This document shows positions 9,348-18,761 of a stretch of 64,000 nt of DNA, one piece after another. The position numbers and the translations under genes were made by a program. The DNA is from Lachnospiraceae bacterium (GTDB lineage Bacteria; Bacillota; Clostridia; Lachnospirales; Lachnospiraceae): the NCBI GenBank assembly GCA_021202075.1, contig JAJQDT010000044.1:1-64000 (forward strand), in the 5' to 3' direction. Below the pieces are notes generated by a model. It was not told the DNA's origin. It ran no database searches and was given only the letters and a program-made list of their open reading frames with translations. How positions within the stretch are numbered: the first letter of the stretch is position 1; each line of letters begins with the position of its first letter.

Positions 9348-10526
9348 ATGAAAAAATTCAAAAAATTTACAGCACTGATTTTATCACTGGTAATGGTATT
9401 TTCACTCGCGCCCTGTGTGAGCGCGAAAGGATCGACGAAGATCGGCGTGCTGGTCTCGGACACGACATCCGGTGAGGCGCTCGGATTCCGCTCTTACTAT
9501 GAGGATTACATCGAGGAGCAGTACGATGTGACATTCATCTATTCGGACGAGCTCAGTGATGCGGCAGGTGAAAAGGATGCCATTGATACGATGGTGGCAC
9601 AGAACTGCAAGGCGATCATTTCATTCTCATCCTTTGACCGTGCGGCTCAGATCGAGCAGTGCGAGGAGGAGGGCGTCTATTATGCAGTGGCGACCGGCAC
9701 TCTGACGGACGAGGAATACGAGACCTATAAGGAGTACGAGTATTACGTTGGCGCAATCGGCCCGGACAACCAGACGGAGTATGAAGCCGGTTACAATATG
9801 GCGAAATATTATCTGGATCAGGGTATGACAAACTTCGGCATTTTCACCGGAGCGGTTCCGTATTACACAGAGATGCACATTTACCGCGTGGCAGGCATGC
9901 TCGCGGCAATGGTTGAAGCAGGCGGCGACGACGCAAGCTATAACGGCGCGACAGATGAAGCGTCCATTATTGCCCAGATTTATGCGGACGGCTGCTCGAT
10001 TTCAACGGGTTCTATCGGAACCATTAACCTGCTGAGTGTGGTAGAAGGCTACACAATGGACGATGCGTGGTATGCGTCCTGCGAATCAGCGGTAAACGTG
10101 GATGGGCTGGAAGCATTTCTGGCTGTAGGCAACGGTGCGGACTTCTTTGCGGCCTCCAAGCCTGACAGTGTGAAAATTGCTACGATTGATTCTTATGTAG
10201 ACTCTCTTGGTGAGGCGATGAGCGCAGGCTCTGTAGATTACCTTGCGGGCAAATTCAACTCCTGCATCGGACCGATCTTTATCGCGACGATGCGTGCAAT
10301 TGACGGCGACGCGCTCCGCACAGATGACGGGTATGCGCTTGCGCTTGGCCAGGGCTACTGGGTAGCGACCAGCTATGAAGAATTCGAAACATACCAGAGC
10401 GGCGACAGCGTGGAATCACCTGCTTATACAAAGGATATTCTGGATCAGTATCTCGACGCAGACTATTCGGCCTTCGCGGAATTCGTGGCAGCGTATACCT
10501 ATGAGGACATCGCGGCAATGGGATAA
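9348..10526 (+). CDS. Sugar ABC importer substrate-binding protein
   Basis: A secreted or surface-held solute-binding protein that feeds the neighbouring permeases. It has an N-terminal signal peptide (basic MKKFKKF, hydrophobic core, then VSAKG), followed by a periplasmic-binding-protein fold of type I starting IGVLVSDTTSGEALGF. The cysteine in LAPC is not a good lipobox because of the proline at -1, so whether it is a lipoprotein is unclear. At 392 residues it is longer than ribose-binding proteins. AAGGAGAAAGG precedes the ATG. It is encoded between the two permeases. Confidence 0.85.
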   Translation: MKKFKKFTALILSLVMVFSLAPCVSAKGSTKIGVLVSDTTSGEALGFRSYYEDYIEEQYDVTFIYSDELSDAAGEKDAIDTMVAQNCKAIISFSSFDRAAQIEQCEEEGVYYAVATGTLTDEEYETYKEYEYYVGAIGPDNQTEYEAGYNMAKYYLDQGMTNFGIFTGAVPYYTEMHIYRVAGMLAAMVEAGGDDASYNGATDEASIIAQIYADGCSISTGSIGTINLLSVVEGYTMDDAWYASCESAVNVDGLEAFLAVGNGADFFAASKPDSVKIATIDSYVDSLGEAMSAGSVDYLAGKFNSCIGPIFIATMRAIDGDALRTDDGYALALGQGYWVATSYEEFETYQSGDSVESPAYTKDILDQYLDADYSAFAEFVAAYTYEDIAAMG

Positions 10527-10636
10527 TGCAGTACGGATAGGAACCAAAATACGAAGACGTTCGATAGTACAGAAACGGACCCCTGCCGGCTGATAAAGTC
10601 GGCAGGGGATGCAGGAAAATTGGCAGGTGATTGGAT

Positions 10637-11617
10637 ATGAAAAATAATTTAAAACGTGTTGCAGGCACGATTACAATTCCGGTAATTGCCTTTGTGATAT
10701 GCCAGATTCTGTGTATGGCTGGCGGAGTATCTTATTTTGCAAACGCATTCTGCTGGAAAGTATTTGTGAGAGCCTCCGCATCAGTGATGCTTACAACATT
10801 TGCATTAAGTATGAACCTGAATTCCGGAAGGTTTGACTTCTCCCTCGGGGCGATCAGCCTTCTCTCGTCCGTCATCAGCGCACAGATCTGTATATCGGCG
10901 GGACTGCCGGTGTGGGTAATGCTGGCGGTATCCATTGCGGCAGGGTTTGCCCTGGGGGCAGTGTCCGGGGCGGTATACGTGGCTCTGCGGCTGCCTGCGA
11001 TCATCGTTTCCCTCGGAGTTACCCTGTTTTACGAAGGGCTTGCCTATGTCGTTACCGGAGGCTATGGGGTGTCCTTTGTGACGAACACGGAATATACCTC
11101 TGTTGGCACGATCCCATTCTATCTGGCGGTTATTGTCGTGGGTCTGGTCTTTGTGTATGTCGTTTTTGATCTCAGCAGGTTTGGCTATGATCATAAGGCT
11201 TTGATGTATGGCCAGAAGATCTCCGTGAATACCGGTATCAGGGAAATCCCGAATGCGATTATCACCTATGGGATTGCCGGAATGCTCATGGGCGTGGTTG
11301 GTTTTATCTCCGCTACGAACAACGGCACTATCCAGATGTCACTGAATTTTGGATCGATATCCGTGATGTTTACTGCGTTCTTCCCAATGTTTGTGGGCGG
11401 ATTTATCGGCCGGTTTTCGAATGACAAGCTGGGATACCTGCTCGGAGCTGTGACATCCGCATTTGTAAGCCTGCTGTACAGCCGTCTGAGCGTCGATTCT
11501 TCGATACAGCAGATCGTCACAGCATTGATCCTGGTAGGATTTGTCATCTTCCTGAGTAATGAGTACAAGATCACAACATTCTTTACAGGAAGAAGAGCGG
11601 AGCGTGCCGGTGCGTAA
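10637..11617 (+). CDS. Ribose-type sugar ABC importer permease (second)
   Basis: A second RbsC-like permease with about nine hydrophobic segments and the motif RFDFSLGAISLLSS, which matches the conserved DLSVG-type loop of the family. The ATG at 10637 is preceded by AGGTGA; a TTG codon at 10631 is also in frame but too close to that site. It lies 110 bp downstream of the binding-protein gene. The spacer holds a GC-rich inverted repeat, CCCCTGCCGGC with GCCGGCAGGGG, near 10580-10610, which may trim expression of the membrane subunit relative to the binding protein. Confidence 0.88.
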   Translation: MKNNLKRVAGTITIPVIAFVICQILCMAGGVSYFANAFCWKVFVRASASVMLTTFALSMNLNSGRFDFSLGAISLLSSVISAQICISAGLPVWVMLAVSIAAGFALGAVSGAVYVALRLPAIIVSLGVTLFYEGLAYVVTGGYGVSFVTNTEYTSVGTIPFYLAVIVVGLVFVYVVFDLSRFGYDHKALMYGQKISVNTGIREIPNAIITYGIAGMLMGVVGFISATNNGTIQMSLNFGSISVMFTAFFPMFVGGFIGRFSNDKLGYLLGAVTSAFVSLLYSRLSVDSSIQQIVTALILVGFVIFLSNEYKITTFFTGRRAERAGA

Positions 11618-11673
11618 GGGTTAAAATGGCAGGAAGACGGAATTCCGGTGTATGCGGGGAAAGGATATGGAAC

Positions 11674-13425
11674 ATGGTTGATTTGAGAAAAAAGCCGTTT
11701 TTACTGGAAGAATCGGATATTGCGTGGGTGGAGAAAACGCTCTCGCATATGACGCTTAAGGAGAAAGCGGGACAGGTGTTCTGCCCAATGGGTTTTACGG
11801 GAGATGAAAATGTGCTGCGTCATCTGGTGCAGGATGTCGGTATCGGCGGACTGATGTACCGGGCAGATTCGGCGCCGAACATTCGAAGGACGCATGAGAC
11901 GATCCAGAGGCTGGCAAAGATTCCGCTTTTGCTTGCGGCGAACACAGAGTCCGGCGGCGACGGTCTTGCTTTTGAGGGGACATCCTTTGGACAGCCGATG
12001 GCGGTTGCAGCGACGGATGACCCGGAAAACGCGTACCATATGGGATATGTGGCGGCGAAAGAAGGCGCAGCCATTGGCCTTAACTGGAGCTTTGCGCCAA
12101 TCGTGGATATTGACATGGAATTTCATAATCCGATTACAAATGTGCGGACATTCGGCAGCGACCCGGATCGCGTCATTTTGTATGCATCCCGATATATGGA
12201 GGGTGCGAAGGAAAATGGCGTTGCGGTTTCGATTAAGCATTTTCCGGGTGACGGTGTGGATGAGCGGGATCAGCATATCCTTACCAGTGTAAATTCCCTG
12301 TCTGTGGACGAATGGGACAGAACGTTCGGGAAGGTTTACGCATCCCTGATCGCGGAAGGAGCGCAGACCGTTATGGCCGGTCACATCGCGCAGCCTGCTT
12401 ACGTTTCGGAGCTTAAACCGGACGCGACGATTGAGGAAAAACTGCTTCCGGCAAGCCTGAATCCGGTTCTGCTGAACGGGCTGCTCCGCGAGAAGCTCGG
12501 CTTTAACGGGCTGATCTGTACAGATTCGACCCCGATGGTCGGATTTACGGCCGCGATGCCGAGGGAAAAGGCAATCCCGTCAGCAATCGCTGCGGGCGCG
12601 GATATGATTCTGTTTAACAAAGATCTGGAAGAGGATTTCGGATTCCTGATGGCCGGGCTTGAAAATGGCATTCTGACCGGGGAGAGGCTGGATGAGGCGG
12701 TTACACGGATTCTGGCGACCAAGGCAGCCCTCGGCCTGCATAGAAAGAAAGCGGAAGGAACGCTTGTACCGGGAGAAGAAAGGCTTTCCGATGTCGGCTG
12801 TGCGCGGCACAGGACATGGGCGAAGGAAGCCACTGAAAAATCAATCACTCTTGTACGGGATACCCAGAATCTTCTGCCGATTTCTCCGTCCAGATTCAAA
12901 CGTGTATATCTGAACGTGATCCAGCGCGATATGGATCCGAATCATCCGGTCGTAACACGATGGAAAGAATTATTTGAAAAGGAAGGCTTTGAAGTCACGG
13001 TGCGGGACCGCCGCGTCGGCATTTGTGTGGAGGACTATATGACGGATCAGCTTTCGCCTGAAAAAGCGGCTCTGATGCACGAAATGTATCGGAGTGTGGG
13101 CGAGGCAAGAGCGGCATATGATCTGTATGTTTATGTATGCAACATGGAAAACGCATCCAACAATACGACACTCCGCCTGAACTGGAACGTTGCGTTCGGG
13201 CTTGGCGATGACGCCCCCTGGCTGGTGCAAGAAGTGCCGGTAATGATGATCAGCACGGCATATCCGTATCACCTGTTTGATGCCCCGATGGTAAAGACCT
13301 ATATTAACACTTACAGCTCGAAACCAGATTTTTGCAATGCGGCTATGGAACGGATCATGGGACGGGCAGGATTTACGGGAGTAAGTCCAGTCGATCCGTT
13401 CTGCGGGAGGGATTACCTGGAATGA
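11674..13425 (+). CDS. Glycoside hydrolase family 3 enzyme
   Basis: This is a cytoplasmic GH3 glycosidase; no signal peptide is visible. The (beta/alpha)8 domain comes first, with the substrate-binding motif KHFPGDG and the nucleophile region LICTDSTPMVGF, where the Asp is the expected nucleophile. A second alpha/beta sandwich begins near KSITLVRDTQNLLPI. KHFPGDG.x5.QH is reminiscent of the NagZ-type beta-N-acetylhexosaminidase branch, but NagZ ends before a C-terminal domain, so xylosidase or glucosidase activity cannot be excluded. The ATG at 11674 has GGGAAAGGA eight bases upstream; an in-frame ATG at 11626 is the alternative. It probably hydrolyses sugars brought in by the preceding importer. 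Confidence 0.85.
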   Translation: MVDLRKKPFLLEESDIAWVEKTLSHMTLKEKAGQVFCPMGFTGDENVLRHLVQDVGIGGLMYRADSAPNIRRTHETIQRLAKIPLLLAANTESGGDGLAFEGTSFGQPMAVAATDDPENAYHMGYVAAKEGAAIGLNWSFAPIVDIDMEFHNPITNVRTFGSDPDRVILYASRYMEGAKENGVAVSIKHFPGDGVDERDQHILTSVNSLSVDEWDRTFGKVYASLIAEGAQTVMAGHIAQPAYVSELKPDATIEEKLLPASLNPVLLNGLLREKLGFNGLICTDSTPMVGFTAAMPREKAIPSAIAAGADMILFNKDLEEDFGFLMAGLENGILTGERLDEAVTRILATKAALGLHRKKAEGTLVPGEERLSDVGCARHRTWAKEATEKSITLVRDTQNLLPISPSRFKRVYLNVIQRDMDPNHPVVTRWKELFEKEGFEVTVRDRRVGICVEDYMTDQLSPEKAALMHEMYRSVGEARAAYDLYVYVCNMENASNNTTLRLNWNVAFGLGDDAPWLVQEVPVMMISTAYPYHLFDAPMVKTYINTYSSKPDFCNAAMERIMGRAGFTGVSPVDPFCGRDYLE

Positions 13426-13428
13426 GAA

Positions 13429-15051
13429 ATGAGGTGCACTTTGGAAAACAACAATTGCGTACGGAAGCATAATTTATTCATAAAGAAAGCAAAAGCCCTG
13501 TTTCCAATGCTCTTGGAAACAAACGTGTTTCCCCAAAATGATCAGGGTGATGCATTAAATACGGAAATTTTCGCGAAAACGCGTCCTGGAGACCCGATGG
13601 GAAGCGGCGAAAGCCTTCTTCTGGACTTTGGAGATCATCAGGTCGGATATCTGAAGATGAGACTCGGGTATACCGGCAGCCATCCTGATGCGCCGGTGTG
13701 GCTGCGTATCCGCTTTGCAGAGAGGCTGCAGGAGCTGAAAGAAGACGTGAATGTATATCACGGTTGGATTTCAAAGGGATGGATCCAGTCGGAGGAGGTG
13801 CACATTGATGTTCTGCCTGCCGAGTTAGTAATGCCCAGGCGGTATGCATTCCGCTATGTATTGATAGAGGTCCTTGATGTCAGCTCCAGGTTCCGCCTGA
13901 AAGTGGAAGAGGTATCATGCAGGGCTGTATCCAGCGCGGATGACAGCCGGCTGAAACCGTATGTCGGTTCCGCAGAGGATCAAAAACTGGATCAGATAGC
14001 CTGCCGTACTCTGCACGAATGTATGCAGACCGTGTTTGAAGATGGACCAAAACGAGACCGGAGGCTGTGGATTGGAGATCTGCGTCTGCAGGCTCTGGTA
14101 AATTATGAGACATACCGGCAGAATGACATGGTTCGGGCCTGCCTTTACCTGTTTGCAGGCTCTACGCTGCCGGATGGACGTGTGAGTGCGTGTATTTTTC
14201 TGAAACCGGAGATCGAGGCAGACGATACGGTGATGTTTGACTACTCCCTGTTTTTTATTGCGGCCCTTCGCGACTATTACGACGCTACCGGTGACCTTGA
14301 GACGGTGCGTGACCTCTATCCGACGGCGCAAAAGCAGTGGATACTGGCACAGGGATATTTTGACGAAACAGGTGTTGTCCGCGATTCGGATGAAGTGGGC
14401 TGGTGTTTTGTTGACTGGGATCTCAATTTAAATAAACAGGCATCCGCGCAGGGAATTTACCTTTATTGTACACGTGCGCTCATTGAGCTGACAAAAGCGC
14501 TTGATGAAGACATGGGACAGGAAAAAGAGCCGGTGAGAGCGCGGATGGATTCTCTGTCTGGTGCGGAGGCTCCGGAATATAATTTCAGGCACGAGGCAGA
14601 GAAACTGGAGCAGGATCTCGCACGGAAGATGAGAGCGGCAAAAATATGTTTTTATGATAAAAAACGCGATGTCTTTGTGAGCGGGGCTTCCCGCCAGATT
14701 TCATATGCAAGCCAGGCATGGATGGTACTTGGCGGTGTGGCGGATGGCTCGGTGCTTTCTGCGGTGGAGCGGATTCCCGAAGCTCACAGGATGGTTACCC
14801 CATATATGTACCACTATTTCATCGAGGCCTTGATGCAGGCAGGAGAAAAGGAAAAGGCATTGAACGTGATGCGAAAGTACTGGGGAGGTATGGCGTCGGC
14901 GGGGGCGGATACATTCTGGGAACTCTATAACCCGGAGAATCCGCAGGAATCCCCATATGGTGGAAGCATTGTGAACAGCTACTGCCATGCATGGAGCTGC
15001 GGACCAGCGTATTTTCTAAGAAAATATACCGGCACAAAAGGAAACGGCTGA
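13429..15051 (+). CDS. GH78-like (alpha-L-rhamnosidase-type) six-hairpin glycosidase
   Basis: The stretch from about residue 180 matches the (alpha/alpha)6 catalytic domain of family GH78, including the characteristic GPKRDRRLWIGDLR region and a second acidic region (DSDEVGWCFVDWDLN). The N-terminal 150 residues look like a beta-sandwich. No signal peptide is seen, so it should act inside the cell. Start choice is uncertain: the ATG at 13429 has no good binding site, while a TTG at 13441 has GAGGTG just upstream with short spacing. It follows the GH3 gene after 3 bp. A perfect 11-bp hairpin overlaps its stop. Confidence 0.75.
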   Translation: MRCTLENNNCVRKHNLFIKKAKALFPMLLETNVFPQNDQGDALNTEIFAKTRPGDPMGSGESLLLDFGDHQVGYLKMRLGYTGSHPDAPVWLRIRFAERLQELKEDVNVYHGWISKGWIQSEEVHIDVLPAELVMPRRYAFRYVLIEVLDVSSRFRLKVEEVSCRAVSSADDSRLKPYVGSAEDQKLDQIACRTLHECMQTVFEDGPKRDRRLWIGDLRLQALVNYETYRQNDMVRACLYLFAGSTLPDGRVSACIFLKPEIEADDTVMFDYSLFFIAALRDYYDATGDLETVRDLYPTAQKQWILAQGYFDETGVVRDSDEVGWCFVDWDLNLNKQASAQGIYLYCTRALIELTKALDEDMGQEKEPVRARMDSLSGAEAPEYNFRHEAEKLEQDLARKMRAAKICFYDKKRDVFVSGASRQISYASQAWMVLGGVADGSVLSAVERIPEAHRMVTPYMYHYFIEALMQAGEKEKALNVMRKYWGGMASAGADTFWELYNPENPQESPYGGSIVNSYCHAWSCGPAYFLRKYTGTKGNG

Positions 15052-15065
15052 TGTCGTTTCCTTTT
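15036..15065 (+). terminator. Hairpin terminator ending the first sugar operon
   Basis: AAAAGGAAACG at 15036-15046 pairs perfectly with CGTTTCCTTTT at 15055-15065 around an 8-base loop. The stem overlaps the stop codon of the GH78-like gene. The 3' arm is itself U-rich in RNA, but no long U-run follows, so termination may be partial. Confidence 0.65.
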
Positions 15066-15401
15066 GACTATTTATAAAACTGATATCCATTCCTATGTAA
15101 ACTGTGCTATAATTCATTTATATAACATCCATTTGTTTATGCGGTAACCCCTGTTGCCTTTGATTTAACCAATCTACAGTATACAGGTAAATCCGCGAAC
15201 CTGCAAATTGGGGGCGTTACTTATTGTATATCTTCTCTGTGACTGCGTGCTTCGTGATACTCTACTGAGGAGAATGCCATGCGGATTCACTCAACTCGTG
15301 TGGTGACGATTTTTACGTACTATGGTTTAATAGCCGTTGTCCTATAATAGCGGCCATAATTTTAAGAATCATGATAATTTTTCTGGGAAGTGAGAGAATG
15401 T
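15066..15401. other. Intergenic region upstream of the yesN-like gene
   Basis: No gene is visible in these 336 bp. A perfect -10 hexamer TATAAT lies at 15343-15348, about 55 bp upstream of the response-regulator start, but no good -35 box is found 16-18 bp before it. It may belong to an activator-dependent promoter. Nothing else stands out. Confidence 0.4.
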
Positions 15402-16934
15402 ATGTATAAAATTTTGATTGTAGATGATGAGCGAAATGAGAGAACAGGAATTGAGAAACTGATACGCAGATTTCATTACCCGCTGGAAATCAGACAGGCA
15501 GCCAGAGGCCAGGAGGCCCTGGAAATTATGGAACGTGAACGGGTGGATATTTTACTTACGGACATAAAAATGCCTTTTATGACGGGAATGGAATTGATAG
15601 AAAATGTTCATAAAAAGGGAATATATCCCATATGCGTCATATACAGCGCGTATGGGGAGTTTGAGTATGCTCAGAACGCAATATCTTTAGGGGTTGTCCA
15701 ATATCTTTTGAAGCCTATTAAAATCAGTGAATTCCAGGAGCTGTTTGACAGGCTTCTTTCCATGTGCGAAGAAGAAGAGAAGCAGAAGATACAAAATGAG
15801 CAATTGAAGCAAAGTATGAAAATGGCGGAAAATGAACGGTTGCATCGTCAGATCCTTCGCTATCTGGAATCAGAATCATCGGATTTGTCATATGTTGTTC
15901 AGAGTGACTTTGAACAGCATACGTGGATCCCTGTTGTTCTGTGCAATTATTCCTATCTGTTTTCCAGGTTCTGGGAAAACTATGAGAACGATATGTATAA
16001 TATTATTGGAAAAAATGCATTTATCATCAATAAAGATGATTCTCAGCTTCTGATTTTTATGAGGGCAGATGAACTGCAAAGTGGAAAAACAATAGAGAAA
16101 ATTTGCGAGGATTTGATTTCCCTTTCAAAAACGAAGTACCAGTCTGAAATTTTTATGATCGTCGGTGCGGAATGTGGAAAAATTTCAGAATTGAAGTCGG
16201 AGTATGAAAAGATGCGTGAGCAGCTGGATTATCAATTTTTCCTGACGGAAAGCAGTTATTTTATCGAAGAGGAAAACCGATTCATAAAGAAGAAAAGTGA
16301 TATGCTTCCACTTTATTTTGAAAAAATTGCTACATGCTGCAGATTGAAAGATTATTCCGGGATGAAGGCAGAATTTGAAAAGGCATTTGAATATGTTGAA
16401 AAGACAGTTGGGTTTAGCTCGATTTATATTAAATTCACTTTTTCAGAAGAGATCAAGCAATGTTGTGAGATATTGAATAACAGTGAACGCATTTTGGAGG
16501 TAGTGGAGGATATTTACGATTCTCATTCAATCAGTCAGGTGAAGAGTGCGGTCCTTCATTTGATTGATGATCTTGCGCAATCACAGACAGGATATCCAAA
16601 TGAAAGCCGCACGGTATTTCTGGCAAAGAGATTTGTCCATGATCACTTTCAGGATTGCACATTGAGCGTTTCTTCTATTGCGGATGAATTAAACTTGTCT
16701 GCAGCCTATTTGAGTACTTTATTTAAAACGGAAACGAAACAGACTCTGGTAAAATATATTTCTTCCTATCGGCTGGAAAAAGCGAAAGAACTGCTTGTTA
16801 CTACGAATATGAAGATTGTGGATGTTTCAGAAAAAGTTGGATATATGAATACTTCTTATTTTATATCCCTGTTCAGGAATAATACTGGATGTAGTCCTGC
16901 AAAATACCGAGAGAGGACATTTCGGAATGAATAA
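15402..16934 (+). CDS. YesN-type AraC-family response regulator
   Basis: The N-terminal receiver domain (about residues 1-120) has the acidic pair in VDDE, the phospho-acceptor Asp in LLTDIKMP and the Lys in LLKPIK. A central helical region of about 270 residues follows, then a C-terminal AraC-type double helix-turn-helix (about 405-505; ...AAYLSTLFKTET and ...TSYFISLFRNNTGCSPAKYR). It receives phosphate from the kinase encoded immediately downstream, whose start overlaps this gene by 8 bp. I start at the ATG at 15402; an upstream in-frame GTG at 15390 is less likely. Its most likely targets are the importer genes from 18762. Confidence 0.92.
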   Translation: MYKILIVDDERNERTGIEKLIRRFHYPLEIRQAARGQEALEIMERERVDILLTDIKMPFMTGMELIENVHKKGIYPICVIYSAYGEFEYAQNAISLGVVQYLLKPIKISEFQELFDRLLSMCEEEEKQKIQNEQLKQSMKMAENERLHRQILRYLESESSDLSYVVQSDFEQHTWIPVVLCNYSYLFSRFWENYENDMYNIIGKNAFIINKDDSQLLIFMRADELQSGKTIEKICEDLISLSKTKYQSEIFMIVGAECGKISELKSEYEKMREQLDYQFFLTESSYFIEEENRFIKKKSDMLPLYFEKIATCCRLKDYSGMKAEFEKAFEYVEKTVGFSSIYIKFTFSEEIKQCCEILNNSERILEVVEDIYDSHSISQVKSAVLHLIDDLAQSQTGYPNESRTVFLAKRFVHDHFQDCTLSVSSIADELNLSAAYLSTLFKTETKQTLVKYISSYRLEKAKELLVTTNMKIVDVSEKVGYMNTSYFISLFRNNTGCSPAKYRERTFRNE

Positions 16935-18555
16935 AAAGACAAAACCTTCTTTTTTAGAACAATTGAAAAATGCATTTATACTGATCATACTGATTCCGGT
17001 ATTATTATTTGGTGGATTCATTTTTTACAACTCTTATCGATATGTAAAAGATCAGAGACTGATCGCGAGTACCAACAGCATTGAACAAAATCTGATTGAT
17101 CTTAATAATCGAATTGAACAGTGCCAGAATTCCATCAAATATCTGGCAGCTAATTATAGTCTGCAGGAATTTCTGCAGATGGACAGTTCTGACACATTGG
17201 AGCTGAATAAAAAGGCACAGAATGCCAGTGTGCTTATCTATAATGTTCTTTTGTCAAATCAGTATTATAAAAAACTCACTCTGTATACGGAAGAAGATGT
17301 TCTGGTTTTATCGGATTTACAGAAAAGTGTGGATTCTGTGTCTGACCAACAGTGGTTTCAGGATATTCTGCTTACCAGCAATGTTTGCTGGTGGTTTGAT
17401 GATGGCACATTATATATGGGAAGAAAAATTGTTGCAACCTATTATGCGGATACCCTTGGGGTTGTTGTAGCAGAACTGAAATCAGGAATCCTTGAGAACA
17501 GCTTCTCGTTATTTGAAAACTACCCAATTCGAATTAATATATATGATGAAGACATTCTGGTTTATGAATATGAGAATGGAACATTTGCAGAAACCGGATT
17601 TGAGCAATGGGAGGAATTGGAGGGGACAGGATTTTCTATACAATACCTGATTGACAAAAGCTATTATGGAAGTATTTTTTCCAGAAATCTGTGCTACACG
17701 ATGATATTTGTCTTTGTTGTTTTTATACTGGCGTGGCTGAGTATTCAGGTGGTAGCCCGAAAGCTGTCGAAAGATTTATCAGTGCTTGTTGACGAAGTAA
17801 ATGAAGTCCAGAATGGGAACTTTGATGTTCCTTTTCAGGATACGAACACTGAAGAGGCCCGTATTCTTTCGGAAAGTATTCAGAGTATGGTAAATCGGAT
17901 TAAAAAGCTGATTCGCCAGGTTTATACAAAAGAAATAGAGCGGCAGGATCTGGAGTTAAATCTTTTGCAGTCAAAGATCAGCCCGCATTTTCTATATAAT
18001 AATTTATCTGCGATCAATTGGCTGGCTCTGGACTGCGGCGAAGAGCGGATCTCTGAAATCACTACGGAAATGGCAACTTTTTACAGGACTGCGCTGAATA
18101 AGGGCAACAACATAGACAGACTGTCGGTAGAACTGGAAAACATTCAGTCTTATGTGAAGCTTCAGCTGATTGCTCATGAAGATGCATTTTCTGTAGAATA
18201 TGATGTAGACGAATCGTTGAAGACCTGTATTATACCAATTTTTATTCTGCAGCCGCTTGTGGAAAATGCGATTGAGCATGGTATTGAGCGGATGACAGAA
18301 AAAAGAGGGAATATAATCATTCGTATTTATCAGCAGGATGCAACACTTTACCTTGTAGTACATGATAACGGAGATTCTTTGTATGAGAAAATAGGAGCAG
18401 CAGCATTACCGGTAGAAAACTATGGATATGGAACCGGAAATGTACATAAGCGAATTCAATTGCTTTATGGAAAAGAATGTGGTCTGACAGTGCTGGCAGA
18501 TGAGACTGGGACAACATCGCAGATTCGGCTGATTGCGGATCACCTAAAACTCTAG
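16927..18555 (+). CDS. YesM-type sensor histidine kinase
   Basis: A membrane sensor with two transmembrane helices (about residues 14-36 and 256-276) flanking an extracellular sensing domain of about 220 residues, then HAMP, a His-kinase domain with SPHFLYNNL (the histidine is the phosphorylation site) and an HATPase domain with LVENAIEHGI as N-box. The ending GYGTGNVHKRIQLLYG is the usual G-box region. The gene overlaps the regulator by 8 bp. Kinases of this family typically sense extracellular oligosaccharides or their binding proteins and switch on nearby importers. Confidence 0.93.
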   Translation: MNKKTKPSFLEQLKNAFILIILIPVLLFGGFIFYNSYRYVKDQRLIASTNSIEQNLIDLNNRIEQCQNSIKYLAANYSLQEFLQMDSSDTLELNKKAQNASVLIYNVLLSNQYYKKLTLYTEEDVLVLSDLQKSVDSVSDQQWFQDILLTSNVCWWFDDGTLYMGRKIVATYYADTLGVVVAELKSGILENSFSLFENYPIRINIYDEDILVYEYENGTFAETGFEQWEELEGTGFSIQYLIDKSYYGSIFSRNLCYTMIFVFVVFILAWLSIQVVARKLSKDLSVLVDEVNEVQNGNFDVPFQDTNTEEARILSESIQSMVNRIKKLIRQVYTKEIERQDLELNLLQSKISPHFLYNNLSAINWLALDCGEERISEITTEMATFYRTALNKGNNIDRLSVELENIQSYVKLQLIAHEDAFSVEYDVDESLKTCIIPIFILQPLVENAIEHGIERMTEKRGNIIIRIYQQDATLYLVVHDNGDSLYEKIGAAALPVENYGYGTGNVHKRIQLLYGKECGLTVLADETGTTSQIRLIADHLKL

Positions 18556-18626
18556 CGCATCCGCTGCATTATGCGGTGAATGTTTGTAGCATACAGTAAA
18601 AAATAGTATAAAGTCAACAAATCGGA

Positions 18627-18711
18627 ATGGAATATCTTACGTCTGTTGTAAAAAAAACAACATAAATCAAAAAAAATTAGGATGGAATATCTGCTTTCGT
18701 CTCTTTATAAT
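18627..18711 (+). promoter_or_regulatory. Candidate activator sites and promoter of the second importer operon
   Basis: The 11-mer ATGGAATATCT occurs twice in direct orientation, at 18627-18637 and 18682-18692. Each copy is followed by CGTCT (18640-18644 and 18698-18702). A perfect -10 hexamer TATAAT lies at 18706-18711, and its -35 region is replaced by the second repeat. This is the layout of an activator-dependent promoter, and the YesN-like regulator encoded just upstream is the obvious candidate. Confidence 0.5.
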
Positions 18712-18761
18712 AGCTTATAGATAAAAACTTATCGATTATCCACTGAAAGGAGAAAGAAATT

